NCBI RefSeq assembly: GCF_039535785.1 | Contig: NZ_BAAAXV010000009.1 | Span: forward strand, 124,001-188,000 | DNA: 64,000 bases | Direction: 5' to 3' | Source: Nonomuraea helvata | GTDB taxonomy: Bacteria; Actinomycetota; Actinomycetes; Streptosporangiales; Streptosporangiaceae | In this document: positions 34,449 through 43,800 of the stretch, one piece after another | Layout: each line of letters opens with the position of its first letter | Numbering within the stretch: position 1 is the stretch's first letter | Notes under the pieces: generated by a model | Seen by the model: the letters and a program-made list of their open reading frames with translations, nothing else | Told to the model about the DNA's origin: nothing | Database searches by the model: none | Made by a program: the position numbers and the translations under genes

Positions 34449-34927
34449 GCGCTATCGACCACTACATCAACGCGATCATCGTGCAGGGCAAGGCCGAGGC
34501 CCTGGCGGACGGATCGGCGGCGATCGAGCCGCACCACCTCCTGCTGGCGATCGCCTCCATCGAGGAGAACGCCGCCCGGCAGGCGCTCGCCGCCGCCGGC
34601 CTCGACCGGCAGGCGATCCGGGACGCGCTGGACAAGGAGTTCGAGCACAGCCTGAGCGGGGCCGGGGTGTCGCTCGCCTCGTTCCGCCTCCCCACGCCGA
34701 CCCCCGACCCGAAGCGCTCCCTGAGCATCGGGGCCTCGACCAAACTCGCCCTCGATCGCGCCATCGGGGGCGCCACCGGCAAGAAGGACCTGCGCCCCGG
34801 CCACCTGCTGCTGGGCATCCTGCAGGCCGAGATCGGCACCGTGCCGAGGGCGCTGACCCTGGCGGGCGTGGACCGGGCCGCCCTCATGGCGAGCGTCCGG
34901 CAGGCGCTGGCGAACGGAAGCTGGTAA
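34445..34927 (+). CDS. Clp N-terminal-domain protein without ATPase
   Basis: A 160-residue protein with two Clp-N repeats: IEPHHLLLAIASIEENAARQALAAAGLD and LRPGHLLLGILQAEIGTVPRALTLAGVD, separated by a linker. Stand-alone Clp-N proteins bind substrates or adaptors of ClpC/ClpP. No AAA module follows. It is translationally coupled to the HTH gene, so it may act as its stability or signal partner. The ABC transporter starts 7 bases downstream. Confidence 0.88.
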   Translation: MSAIDHYINAIIVQGKAEALADGSAAIEPHHLLLAIASIEENAARQALAAAGLDRQAIRDALDKEFEHSLSGAGVSLASFRLPTPTPDPKRSLSIGASTKLALDRAIGGATGKKDLRPGHLLLGILQAEIGTVPRALTLAGVDRAALMASVRQALANGSW

Positions 34928-34933
34928 CCGCTC

Positions 34934-35824
34934 ATGACCACCGGACCAGTCGTTCTCGACGTCGACGGGCTGCGCATGCGTTACGGCTCGTCCGATGTCC
35001 TGCGGGATGTGACGTTCCAAGCCCGCCATGGCGAAGTGCTGGCCCTGCTGGGGCCGAACGGGGCGGGCAAGACCACCACGATCGAGATCCTCGAAGGCTT
35101 CAGGATGCGGTCGGCCGGCCGGGCCGAGGTGCTGGGCGTCGACCCCGCGCGCGGCGACGAGCGGTGGCGGGCCCGGCTCGGCGTCGTACTGCAGTCCTGG
35201 CGCGACCACGGCAAGTGGCGGGTGCGCGAACTGCTCGCCCACCTCGGCACCTACTACGCCTCCTACGCCACCGGCCGGATCCGGCGGCCGTGGGACGCCG
35301 GCGAGCTCATCGATGCCGTCGGACTCACCGGACAGGCCGACAAGAAGATCAGGACGCTCTCCGGCGGCCAGCGGCGCAGGCTGGACGTGGCGATCGGCCT
35401 CGTGGGCCGGCCCGAGCTGCTCTTCCTCGACGAGCCGACCGCCGCGTTCGACCCCCAGGCCCGGCGGGAGTTCCACGACCTCGTACGCGACGTCGTCAGC
35501 CGCGACGAGACCACGGTCCTGCTCACCACGCACGACCTGGACGAGGCCGAGAAGCTCGCCGACCGCATCGTCGTGCTCGACGGCGGCCGGATCGTCGCGG
35601 ACGGCACGGCGGGCGAGCTGGCGCGACGGATCGCGGGCGAGGACGAGGTGCGCTGGACCCGCGACGGGCAGCGCCACACCCACAGGACGGCCGACTCCAC
35701 CAGGTTCGCGCGTGAGCTGTTCGACCGGCACGGCGACGAGATCCGCGAGCTGGAGATCCGCCGGGCCTCGCTGGAGCAGACGTACCTGACCCTGGTCCAC
35801 CATGCCGAGGGAGCGAGCCGATGA
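34934..35824 (+). CDS. ABC transporter ATP-binding protein
   Basis: A 296-residue ATPase of the DrrA/CcmA drug-export type: Walker A GPNGAGKTTT, Q-loop VVLQSWRDHGKWRVREL, signature LSGGQRRRLDVAIGL, Walker B LLFLDEPTAAFDP, H-loop TTHDLDEAEKLADR, and a C-terminal extension of about 75 residues. ATGA overlap with the permease gene downstream. Probably an exporter for a toxic or lipid-like compound. Confidence 0.92.
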   Translation: MTTGPVVLDVDGLRMRYGSSDVLRDVTFQARHGEVLALLGPNGAGKTTTIEILEGFRMRSAGRAEVLGVDPARGDERWRARLGVVLQSWRDHGKWRVRELLAHLGTYYASYATGRIRRPWDAGELIDAVGLTGQADKKIRTLSGGQRRRLDVAIGLVGRPELLFLDEPTAAFDPQARREFHDLVRDVVSRDETTVLLTTHDLDEAEKLADRIVVLDGGRIVADGTAGELARRIAGEDEVRWTRDGQRHTHRTADSTRFARELFDRHGDEIRELEIRRASLEQTYLTLVHHAEGASR

Positions 35825-36660
35825 ACCCGACCGCATTACGCGCGGGCTGGTCCCGCGGCCTGATCGAACTGCGGCAGTCGTTCACCAACGGCGCCGAGCT
35901 GTTCAGCCACTTCCTCTGGCCGGTGCTGATGCTGGCCGTCATGTTCTTCATGCGCGAGAGGTCGTTCGGGTCGAGCGGGCTCCTCCTGGGCACCCTCGCG
36001 CTCCCCGGCATCCTGGGGATGAACGCCGGGCTCGGCCTGGTCAGCATGAGCCAGCACCTCACCGCCGACCGCGAGGACGGCACCCTGCTGCGGGCCAAGG
36101 CGACTCCGCACGGCATGCCCGCGTACCTGATCGGCAAGGTCGTGTACGTGTCCGGCAGCCTGATCGCGGACCTCGCCATCTTCCTGATCCCCGGGCTGTT
36201 CATCGTCGAAGGGCTGCACGTCCGGGCCGGCTCGTGGCCCACGCTGGCCTGGGTGCTGGTGCTGGGCCTGGTGGCCACCCTGCCCATCGGGGCCGTCCTG
36301 GGCTCGGTGTTCACGAGCGCACGCGGCCAAGGGCTGCTGCAGCTGCCGGTCATGGCCATGATGGCGATCTCGGGCATCTTCTATCCGGTGACCGCGCTGC
36401 CCGAGTGGCTGCAGTGGGTCGCGCAGGCGTTCCCGATGTACTGGATGGGGCTCGGAATGCGCTCCGCCCTGCTGCCGGACGGCGCGGTCGCCATCGAGAT
36501 CGGCGAGTCGTGGCGGCACCTGGAGACCGCCGGCGTCCTGGCGGCCTGGGCCGTGCTCGGCCTGCTCGCGGCGCCGGTCGTGCTGCGCAGGATGGCACGC
36601 AGGGAGTCCGGGTCGAGCATGGCCGCACGCCGCGACCGCGCGCTGCAGCGGGTCGGGTGA
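35821..36660 (+). CDS. ABC-2 type permease
   Basis: A 279-residue membrane protein with six spans of the ABC-2 family (ELFSHFLWPVLMLAVMFFM; ISGIFYPVTALPEWLQWVAQAFPMYWMGLGMRSALLPDG is the conserved C-terminal loop). Partner of the preceding ATPase; the stop is 4 bases before the next gene. Exporter half with unknown cargo. Confidence 0.9.
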   Translation: MNPTALRAGWSRGLIELRQSFTNGAELFSHFLWPVLMLAVMFFMRERSFGSSGLLLGTLALPGILGMNAGLGLVSMSQHLTADREDGTLLRAKATPHGMPAYLIGKVVYVSGSLIADLAIFLIPGLFIVEGLHVRAGSWPTLAWVLVLGLVATLPIGAVLGSVFTSARGQGLLQLPVMAMMAISGIFYPVTALPEWLQWVAQAFPMYWMGLGMRSALLPDGAVAIEIGESWRHLETAGVLAAWAVLGLLAAPVVLRRMARRESGSSMAARRDRALQRVG

Positions 36661-36664
36661 CGCC

Positions 36665-37807
36665 GTGAACGTCACCACCGTGACCGGCCGGTCACTCGCA
36701 CCCGACCTGGCCCGCGGCTTCATGCTGCTGCCCATCGCGCTGGCCCACACACCGCTGTTCGTCGCCGGGCGGGCCTCCGGGGCCGTGGACGCCGTCGCGA
36801 CGTTCCTCAAGCACCTGCTGGCGGACAACCAGGCCCGGCCCATGTTCGTGTTCCTGTTCGGCTACGCGCTGGGCCAGATGCTGCGGCGCCATCAGGCCCG
36901 CGGCGGCGACTGGCCTTCGCTCAAAGCGCTGCTGCGGCGCAGGAGCGGGTGGCTGATCGCCATCGGCTTCGTGAACGGCGTCGTGCTGGTGCCGCTGGAC
37001 ATCATCGCGGTGTACGGGGTGACGTTGCTCGCCCTCGTCGCCCTGATACGTGCCCGCGACTCGGTGCTGTGCTGGACCGCCGCCGCGGCCCTCGTGCCCG
37101 CGACGCTCATGGTCGCCTGGCAGAGCATGGCGACCTACGCCGGCATGGTGCCCGCCACGCTGGCAGGCACCCTGCCCGACAGCCTCGGCGCCCACGTCAT
37201 GGCCGACCTCCTGGGATGGCCGCTCAAGACGCTCCTGTCCACGCTCGCCGTCGTGCCCGGCATGCTCCTGGGGATCTGGGCCGCCCGCCGCAGGATCCTG
37301 GACGAGCCGGAGCGGCACGCGGTCCTGCTGCGCCGCGTCGCCCTGGCCTGCCTCGGGGCCGCGCTGGCGGGCAGGCTCCCCGCGGCCCTCCTGGTCGCCG
37401 GGGCGTGGACGACCGACTCGTACGCGGCCGTCGCCGTCGCCCACACCCTCACCGGGTACGCCGGCGGCATCGGCCTGGCGGCCCTCATCGGCCTGGTCGC
37501 GATGCGGGCCGAACGGGCACGTCGCACCACCGACGCCGGACCCGGACCGGTCACCACCGCCCTGGCCGCGCTCGGCCGGCGGTCACTGACGTTCTACCTG
37601 CTCCAGTCGGTGGTGTTCGTCGTGCTGTTCTACCCGTTCACCCTGGATCTGGGCGACGACCTCGGTGTCGCCGCCGCCTGCGGGATCGCGGTCACCCTGT
37701 GGGCGGTCTCGATCCTGCTGGCGGAGTGGATGCGCCGCGCCGGTCACCGCGGACCGGCGGAGGTGCTCCTGCGGCGGCTGACCTACCGCAGGAGCACGAC
37801 GCCCTAG
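36665..37807 (+). CDS. DUF418-family membrane protein
   Basis: A 380-residue protein with about nine to ten spans. It begins APDLARGFMLLPIALAHTPLF (the DUF1624/DUF418 entry motif R-G-[FL]) and has the C-terminal DUF418 signature LGRRSLTFYLLQSVVFVVLFY. Related to acyltransferase-3-like membrane proteins. The GTG start lies 4 bases after the permease. Ends tail-to-tail with the glutamate dehydrogenase through a shared CTAG. The role in the operon is unknown; immunity or export support is possible. Confidence 0.85.
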   Translation: MNVTTVTGRSLAPDLARGFMLLPIALAHTPLFVAGRASGAVDAVATFLKHLLADNQARPMFVFLFGYALGQMLRRHQARGGDWPSLKALLRRRSGWLIAIGFVNGVVLVPLDIIAVYGVTLLALVALIRARDSVLCWTAAAALVPATLMVAWQSMATYAGMVPATLAGTLPDSLGAHVMADLLGWPLKTLLSTLAVVPGMLLGIWAARRRILDEPERHAVLLRRVALACLGAALAGRLPAALLVAGAWTTDSYAAVAVAHTLTGYAGGIGLAALIGLVAMRAERARRTTDAGPGPVTTALAALGRRSLTFYLLQSVVFVVLFYPFTLDLGDDLGVAAACGIAVTLWAVSILLAEWMRRAGHRGPAEVLLRRLTYRRSTTP

Positions 37808-40800
37808 GAATCCGCGTGCGGCAGATTGCTGGTCGACACCAGCGTGCGGATGGCGCGGAGTGCCACCGACAGCGTGGCCAGGTCGAAGTGGTCGCTCTCC
37901 CAGATCTCCGACAGCGTCTGACGGGCCCGGGAGACCGCCGCCGAGTTGGCCTCCGACCATCTGGCCAGCCGCTCCTCCGGTGACAGCCCCGGCGTGCTGT
38001 GGGCCAGCACGTCACGGGTCAGCGAGGCGTGCGCGGCGTAGAGGTCGTCGCGCAGGGCGGAGCGGGCCATCGAGTTCCACCGGTTGTCCCGGGGCAGCGC
38101 GATCACGCGCTCCCTGAGACGCGCCAGCTGGAGCCGGTCCGCCAGGTCGAAGTAGACCTCCGCCACCTCGTTGACCGGGCGGCCCGTCAGCGACGCGCCC
38201 TCGATCAGGTCCAGCATCGAGTACGCCGGCACCATCGCGGCCACCCGCTCGGCCAGCTCCGTCGGCACGCCCCTGGCCACGAACGAGTCGCGGCGCTCCT
38301 CGTAGGCGGCCAGGTCGGGACCGGTCAGCAGCTTGGGGATGTGGGACAGCAGGCCGTTGACGCCCTTCACGAAGAAGTTGACGGACCCGGCCAGGTCCAG
38401 CGGCGGGCGGCGGTTGCCCAGCAGCCAGCGGGTGCCGCGCTCGGCGAGCTTACGGGCCTCCAGCAGCATGGCGATCTGGACCTCTGTGCCGACCTTGTTG
38501 TCCAGGGACTCCACGGCCCGGTGGAAGCTGGCCAGGTCGAACACCTCGCGCGCCACGAGGTAGGCACGCACGATGTCGGGCGTCGAGGCTCCGGTCTCCT
38601 CGCCGAAGCGGTACATGAACGTGGTGCCCATGGAGTTGACCAGCTCGTTCACCACGCAGGTGGTGATGATCTCCCGCCGCAGCGGGTGGTTGTCCATGTA
38701 CGGCCTGAAGCGCTCACGCAGCGCCGAGGGGAAGTACGACACCAGCCACGAGGCCAGGTAGGGGTCGTCGGGGAGGTCTGAGCCCAGCAGCTCGGCGTCG
38801 GCCACCAGCTTGGTGTAGGCCAGCAGCACGGAGAACTCCGGCGCGGTCAGGCCCAGCCTGGCCTGGCGGCGCTCGGCCAGCGTCTTGTCCGAGGGCAGGA
38901 ACTCCAGCTCCCGGTTGACCAGCCCGTCCCGTTCCAGCCGCCGCAGGTAGCGGGCGTGGATGTGGAGCATCTCCACGGCCTGCGAGCGGGTCGCGGCGAG
39001 GACCACGTTCTGCGCGTAGTTGTCACGCAGCACCAGGTCGGCGACCTCGTCGGTCATCGAGGTGAAGACCTGGTTGCGCTGCTTGTCGGTGAGCTCGCCG
39101 TCGCGTACGACCTGGTCGAGCAGGATCTTGATGTTCACCTCGTGGTCGGAGGTGTCCACCCCGGCCGAGTTGTCGATGAAGTCGGTGTTGACCAGCCCGC
39201 CGTTCAGGGCGAACTCGATCCGCCCGAGCTGCGTGAACCCCAGGTTGCCGCCCTCGCCGATGACCTTGCAGCGCAGCTCTGCCGCGTTGACCCGCAGCAC
39301 GTCGTTGGCCTTGTCGCCCACGTCCGCGTGGGACTCGGAGGAGGCCTTGACGTACGTGCCGATGCCGCCGTTCCACAGCAGGTCGACGGGGGCCCGCAGG
39401 ATGGCGCTGATCAGCTCGTTCGGCGTCAGGGAGTTGACGCCCGCCGGGATGCCGAGCGCCGCGTGCATCTGCGGCGTGATGTGGATGGACTTGGCCGTGC
39501 GCGGGAAGACGCCGCCGCCAGGCGAGATCAGCTTGGCGTCGTAGTCCTCCCAGGAGCTGCGCGGCAGCTGGAAGAGCCGCCGGCGCTCCTCGAACGAGCC
39601 GGCCGCGTCGGGCGTGGGGTCGATGAAGATGTGCCGGTGGTCGAACGCGGCCACCAGCCGGATGTGCCGGGACAGCAGCATGCCGTTGCCGAACACGTCG
39701 CCGGACATGTCGCCGACGCCGGCCACCGTGAAGTCGGTGGTCTGCACGTCCACGCCCATGGTCCTGAAGTGGTACTTGACCGACTCCCACGCGCCGCGGG
39801 CGGTGATGCCCATGACCTTGTGGTCGTAGCCGATCGAGCCGCCGGAGGCGAACGCGTCGCCCAGCCAGAAGCCGTACTCCTTGGCCACGCTGTTGGCGAT
39901 GTCGGAGAAGGTCGCGGTGCCCTTGTCGGCGGCGACGACGAGGTAGGTGTCGTCGCCGTCGTGCCGCACCACGTCGGGCGGCGGCACGACCTTGCCGTCC
40001 ACGAGGTTGTCGGTCACGTCGAGAAGTCCCGAGATGAACGTCCGGTAGCAGGCCACGCCCTCGGCGAGCATGTCCTCCCGCGATCCGGACGTAGGCGGCT
40101 GCTTTACGACAAATCCGCCTTTAGACCCAGTAGGCACAATGACAGTGTTTTTCACCATCTGCGCCTTCACCAGGCCGAGGATCTCCGTACGGAAGTCCTC
40201 CATCCGGTCGGACCACCGCAGGCCGCCCCGCGCCACCTTCCCGAAGCGCAGGTGCACGCCCTCGACCCGCGGCGAGTACACGAAGATCTCGTACTTCGGC
40301 CGGGGCAGCGGCAGCACGCTGATCGCCTGCGGGTCGAACTTCAGGGAGATGTACGGCTTGCGCCTGCCGTCCACGGTCTGGAAGTAGTTGGTGCGCAGCG
40401 TCGCCAGGATCATCTCGAGGTAGGCCCGCAGGATCCGGTCCTCGTCCAGCGAGGCCACCTCGTCGAGCGCCCCCAGGATCTCCTCGTGGACCGCCTCGGC
40501 GAGATCGACCCGCACGTCCTCGGGCCGCCGCGGGTCCAGCCTGGACTCGAAGAGACGCACGAGCAGCCGCGCCAGCCGCACGTTGCCGGCCAGCACCCGC
40601 TCCATGTAGGGCTGCGAGAACGTGCCCCCGGCCTGCCGAAGGTACTTGGCGTAGACCCGCAGGATCTCGACCTGCTCCCAGGTCAGCCCGGCGCTCAGGA
40701 TGAGCGAGTTGAGGTCGTCGGCCTGGACCTGGCCCTTCCACAGGGCGTTGAGGCCGTCCTGGAAGAGCCGCTTGAAGTCGTTCTTGTCGACCTCGTCGGA

Positions 40801-42678
40801 CGGCGTGTAGCGCAGGCCGAAGTCGTAGATCCAGGCGTTCTTGGTGCCGGGGTCGTTGTCGCGGTCGACCTCGTACGGCCGCTCGTCCACGACCTCCACG
40901 CCGAGCCGCTGGATCAGCGGCAGCGCCTGGGACAGCGAGATCGGCGAGCCGACCTTGTAGATCTTGAGCCGCCGCTCCCCCTCGGTCGCGTCGTACGGCT
41001 CGTAGAGGTTGATGCCCACTTCCTCGTCGTCGCCGGCGGCGACGAGCTCCTCCAGGCGGCGCAGGTCCACCACCGCCACCTTGGGCGGGAAGTCCGCTTT
41101 GTAGCCTTCGGGGAACGCGGACGCGTACCTACGGATGAGCCCCGGTGCCTCCTCCTCCGAAGTCATCTCCCCCAGCGCGGCGGCCAGGTCGTCCTCCCAG
41201 GAGCGGGTGAGCGCCGCGAGGCGCGCCTCCAGCTCCTCCACGTCCACGCTCGGCGGCGGGAGCTGCTTGCCGCGCTCGCCCCGCACGACCACGTGCAGCC
41301 GGGCCAGTACCGACTCCCCGATCATCGCGCTGTAGTCGAGCGACCTGCCGCCCAGTGCCTTCAGCAGCACCTCCTGCATCTTCAGCCGCACCTTGGTGGT
41401 GTAGCGGTCGCGCGGCAGGTAGATCAGGCAGGAGATGTAGCGGCCGTAGTCGTCACGGCGCAGGAACAGCTTGACCTGCTTGCGCTCGCGCAGCCGCAGC
41501 ACGCCCAGCGCGATCGGCAGGAGCTGGTCGACCGAGGTCTGGAACAGCTCGTCCCGGGGGAAGGTCTCGAGGATCTCGATCAGGTCCTTGCCGTCGTGGC
41601 TGTCGGGGGCCAGCCCCGCCCGCTCGAGCACGTCCGCCAGCTTCCGCCTGAGCACGGGGATCCTGGAGATGGACTCGTTGTACGCCACGTGCGTGAACAG
41701 GCCGAGGAAGCGCCGCTCCCCGATCACCTCGCCCTCGGGCGAGAACAGCTTGACCCCGATGTAGTCGAGATAGGTCGCCCGGTGGACGGTGGCCCTGGAA
41801 TTGGCCTTGGTGGTGATCAGCAGCTGCTTGTCCCGCGCCTTGGCGCGCACCTCGGCGGGCAGCGCCGAGAAGCTGTCGGAGCCCACCTTGTCGTCACGCA
41901 GGATGCCCAGCGCCGCCCCGGGCAGCGCCCGCAGCGTCTCGCCCTCGTCGGTGTGCTCGAGCCGGTACTCGCGGTAGCCCAGGAAGGTGAAGTGCCCGTC
42001 GGCGAGCCAGCGCAGCAGGTCGAGGCTGTCCTCGACCTCCGCGGGCTCCAGCGGCGGCGGGCTCATGCTCAGGTCTTCGGCGGTCTGTACGGCCAGCGCC
42101 CGCATCTTCCTGAAGTCCTCGACCGCGTGGCGCACGTCGTTGAGCACCCGCTGCAGGTCGGCCTCGAGCCTGCCGAGGGCCTCGGGGTCGGCCTGCCGGT
42201 CGATCTCGATGTGGATCCACGACTCGACCATTATCTGGCCGGTGACGTTCTCCTGGCCGCGGCCGAGCATCCGGCCCGTCATGTCACGGCGCACCCGCAT
42301 CTGCGGGTGGACGACCAGATGCATGCCCAGGTCGTGCCGGTCGAGCTCCATCGTCACCGAGTCCACCAGGAACGGCATGTCGTCGGTGACGACCTCGACG
42401 ACGGAGTGCCCCGGGTCCCAGCCGTTCTCCTCCAGCGTGGGGGTGTAGGCCCGGACGACCGCCCTGCCCTGGGGGCGGAGCTCGGCCAGTTGCCGCTGCG
42501 ACATCGCGGGTCCGTACACGTCAACGGGGTTGCGGTCGAGCAGGTCCTCGGGTGCGACATGCCGGTAGTAGACCCGGAGAAAAGACAGGGCCTCCTCCGT
42601 GCTCACATGTTCGCTGCCGACCGCGCAACTTTCCGCGGCTCTCTGGAGCAGCTCATCCTTGGCCTCGTCGAGGGGCAT
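37804..42678 (-). CDS. gdh: NAD-specific glutamate dehydrogenase, large (180-kDa class)
   Basis: A 1624-residue enzyme that oxidises glutamate to 2-oxoglutarate and ammonia with NAD. N-terminal ACT-like regulatory segments (1-500), long helical connectors, central catalytic domain with the substrate signature VPTGSKGGFVVKQPP (about 848-862) and NAD domain (DGDDTYLVVAADKGTATFSDIAN; GGIGTYVKAS), and a C-terminal all-helical region. I start at 42678 (MPLDEAKDEL) because AAAGGAG lies about 10 bases upstream; the ATG at 42741 would add 21 residues. A local patch of A/T-ending codons covers the signature (40097-40152). It lies 38 bases downstream of tryptophan dioxygenase. Confidence 0.95.
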   Translation of the reverse strand: MPLDEAKDELLQRAAESCAVGSEHVSTEEALSFLRVYYRHVAPEDLLDRNPVDVYGPAMSQRQLAELRPQGRAVVRAYTPTLEENGWDPGHSVVEVVTDDMPFLVDSVTMELDRHDLGMHLVVHPQMRVRRDMTGRMLGRGQENVTGQIMVESWIHIEIDRQADPEALGRLEADLQRVLNDVRHAVEDFRKMRALAVQTAEDLSMSPPPLEPAEVEDSLDLLRWLADGHFTFLGYREYRLEHTDEGETLRALPGAALGILRDDKVGSDSFSALPAEVRAKARDKQLLITTKANSRATVHRATYLDYIGVKLFSPEGEVIGERRFLGLFTHVAYNESISRIPVLRRKLADVLERAGLAPDSHDGKDLIEILETFPRDELFQTSVDQLLPIALGVLRLRERKQVKLFLRRDDYGRYISCLIYLPRDRYTTKVRLKMQEVLLKALGGRSLDYSAMIGESVLARLHVVVRGERGKQLPPPSVDVEELEARLAALTRSWEDDLAAALGEMTSEEEAPGLIRRYASAFPEGYKADFPPKVAVVDLRRLEELVAAGDDEEVGINLYEPYDATEGERRLKIYKVGSPISLSQALPLIQRLGVEVVDERPYEVDRDNDPGTKNAWIYDFGLRYTPSDEVDKNDFKRLFQDGLNALWKGQVQADDLNSLILSAGLTWEQVEILRVYAKYLRQAGGTFSQPYMERVLAGNVRLARLLVRLFESRLDPRRPEDVRVDLAEAVHEEILGALDEVASLDEDRILRAYLEMILATLRTNYFQTVDGRRKPYISLKFDPQAISVLPLPRPKYEIFVYSPRVEGVHLRFGKVARGGLRWSDRMEDFRTEILGLVKAQMVKNTVIVPTGSKGGFVVKQPPTSGSREDMLAEGVACYRTFISGLLDVTDNLVDGKVVPPPDVVRHDGDDTYLVVAADKGTATFSDIANSVAKEYGFWLGDAFASGGSIGYDHKVMGITARGAWESVKYHFRTMGVDVQTTDFTVAGVGDMSGDVFGNGMLLSRHIRLVAAFDHRHIFIDPTPDAAGSFEERRRLFQLPRSSWEDYDAKLISPGGGVFPRTAKSIHITPQMHAALGIPAGVNSLTPNELISAILRAPVDLLWNGGIGTYVKASSESHADVGDKANDVLRVNAAELRCKVIGEGGNLGFTQLGRIEFALNGGLVNTDFIDNSAGVDTSDHEVNIKILLDQVVRDGELTDKQRNQVFTSMTDEVADLVLRDNYAQNVVLAATRSQAVEMLHIHARYLRRLERDGLVNRELEFLPSDKTLAERRQARLGLTAPEFSVLLAYTKLVADAELLGSDLPDDPYLASWLVSYFPSALRERFRPYMDNHPLRREIITTCVVNELVNSMGTTFMYRFGEETGASTPDIVRAYLVAREVFDLASFHRAVESLDNKVGTEVQIAMLLEARKLAERGTRWLLGNRRPPLDLAGSVNFFVKGVNGLLSHIPKLLTGPDLAAYEERRDSFVARGVPTELAERVAAMVPAYSMLDLIEGASLTGRPVNEVAEVYFDLADRLQLARLRERVIALPRDNRWNSMARSALRDDLYAAHASLTRDVLAHSTPGLSPEERLARWSEANSAAVSRARQTLSEIWESDHFDLATLSVALRAIRTLVSTSNLPHADS

Positions 42679-42716
42679 TTCGGTCTCACTCCTTTGTGAG
42701 GGTTTGCCATGGCTGT

Positions 42717-43520
42717 TCATAGCCAGGCCCTTAGTTCCCACAACAGCGGGAAATAGTGCATACGCGTTCTACCGCGCAGATAAGGGGCACCGGTCGAGCC
42801 TCCCGTGCCGGACTTGGTGCCGATCTGGCGTTCGACCATCTGGACGTGACGCATCCGCCAGTGCGCTGCCTTCTCGTCGTGCGTCAGCAGGTCTTCGGCC
42901 AGTTGCCACAGGTCGTCGTAAGACCTGCGGTCCCTCGCCACGGCCAGCAGCGAGTCCATGATCTCGTCGTCGGAGACCGGCAGGCCACGCTGGGAGAGGG
43001 CGGTGAGGTAAGCATCCCACAGCGTGGGCTCCTCCAGCCTGCGGCGCAGCCGCGCGAGCTCCGTGTCGCTGGCGTGCCTGAAGCTGCTGAGATAGCGCTC
43101 GTCCTTCAGCCCTGACAGGAACTCCAGCTCCCGGAACTGCACCGACTGGAAGCCACTGGCCGGCTCCAGCTTGGCCCGGAACTCGAGGAAGTCCTGGGGC
43201 GTCATCGTCTCCAGGACGTCCACCTGCTCGATCAGCACCTTCTCGACCGCGTGCACCCGGCGGAACAGGTGCCTGGCCTGCCAGAGCTCGCCCTCGAACA
43301 TGGCCTCGCGGGCGCTCTCCAGCTCGTGGAGCAGCAGCTTGAACCACAGCTCGTAGACCTGGTGAATGGTGATGAAGAGCAGCTCGTCGGGGGCCTCCGA
43401 CTCCGGCTGCTGCTGTGCGAGAAGGGCGGGCAGCCGAAGATAGCCGCCGTACGACAGCCGGCCGCCTTCCTCGCCGAACCGCCGATGCGGGGGAACGGGC
43501 GCATCACCGTCGATGCCCAC
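42717..43520 (-). CDS. kynA: Tryptophan 2,3-dioxygenase
   Basis: A 267-residue heme enzyme converting tryptophan to N-formylkynurenine. Motifs: SYGGYLRLPALL, FITIHQVYELWFKLLLHE (distal His), FQSVQFRELEFLSG and the proximal-His/active-site segment HWRMRHVQMVERQIGTKSGTGGSTG. The GTG at 43520 follows GGGGAGG by 6 bases; the open frame upstream to 43694 is unconserved. It lies upstream of gdh on the same strand and may be co-transcribed. kynU and kynB-type genes are not adjacent. Confidence 0.95.
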   Translation of the reverse strand: MGIDGDAPVPPHRRFGEEGGRLSYGGYLRLPALLAQQQPESEAPDELLFITIHQVYELWFKLLLHELESAREAMFEGELWQARHLFRRVHAVEKVLIEQVDVLETMTPQDFLEFRAKLEPASGFQSVQFRELEFLSGLKDERYLSSFRHASDTELARLRRRLEEPTLWDAYLTALSQRGLPVSDDEIMDSLLAVARDRRSYDDLWQLAEDLLTHDEKAAHWRMRHVQMVERQIGTKSGTGGSTGAPYLRGRTRMHYFPLLWELRAWL

Positions 43521-43602
43521 CGAACACCTCCCCCTGACCGCCCGGTGTCTCACCGGACGCGAAGCCTCGCCGTACCGATACCACCCGAAAAGGGCACAGA
43601 CG

Positions 43603-43800
43603 TCAACGTGACATCGACATCGGGGGGTCGTCGTCGGAGGCTGAGGGAGTGTTCTTGAGCTCGTCGAGCTGCTCCGGGAGCTCGGCAAGCTCAATCAACT
43701 CCGCCTGGCATCTCTCGCACGTGTCGAGGTGGCGTTCGAACGCCTCGTGCTCCTCAGGATCGAGGACACCAAGGGCGTAAGCGGCCACCTCGTCATGCAT
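43603..43800 (-). CDS. Zinc-binding anti-sigma factor
   Basis: A 65-residue protein with the ZAS motif H-x3-C-x2-C (HLDTCERC) preceded by the AYALGVLDPEEHEAFERH helix. No membrane span is present, so it would be a cytosolic redox- or metal-responsive anti-sigma. Its ATG overlaps the sigma-factor stop by one base (TGATG), tight coupling that sets the 1:1 ratio. Confidence 0.9.
   Translation of the reverse strand: MHDEVAAYALGVLDPEEHEAFERHLDTCERCQAELIELAELPEQLDELKNTPSASDDDPPMSMSR

Noticed and set aside
38956..42699. Plus-strand open frame of 1247 codons opposite glutamate dehydrogenase
   Set aside because: Composition is Arg/Val/Gly/His-rich with no motif; it is the antisense shadow of a conserved gene.
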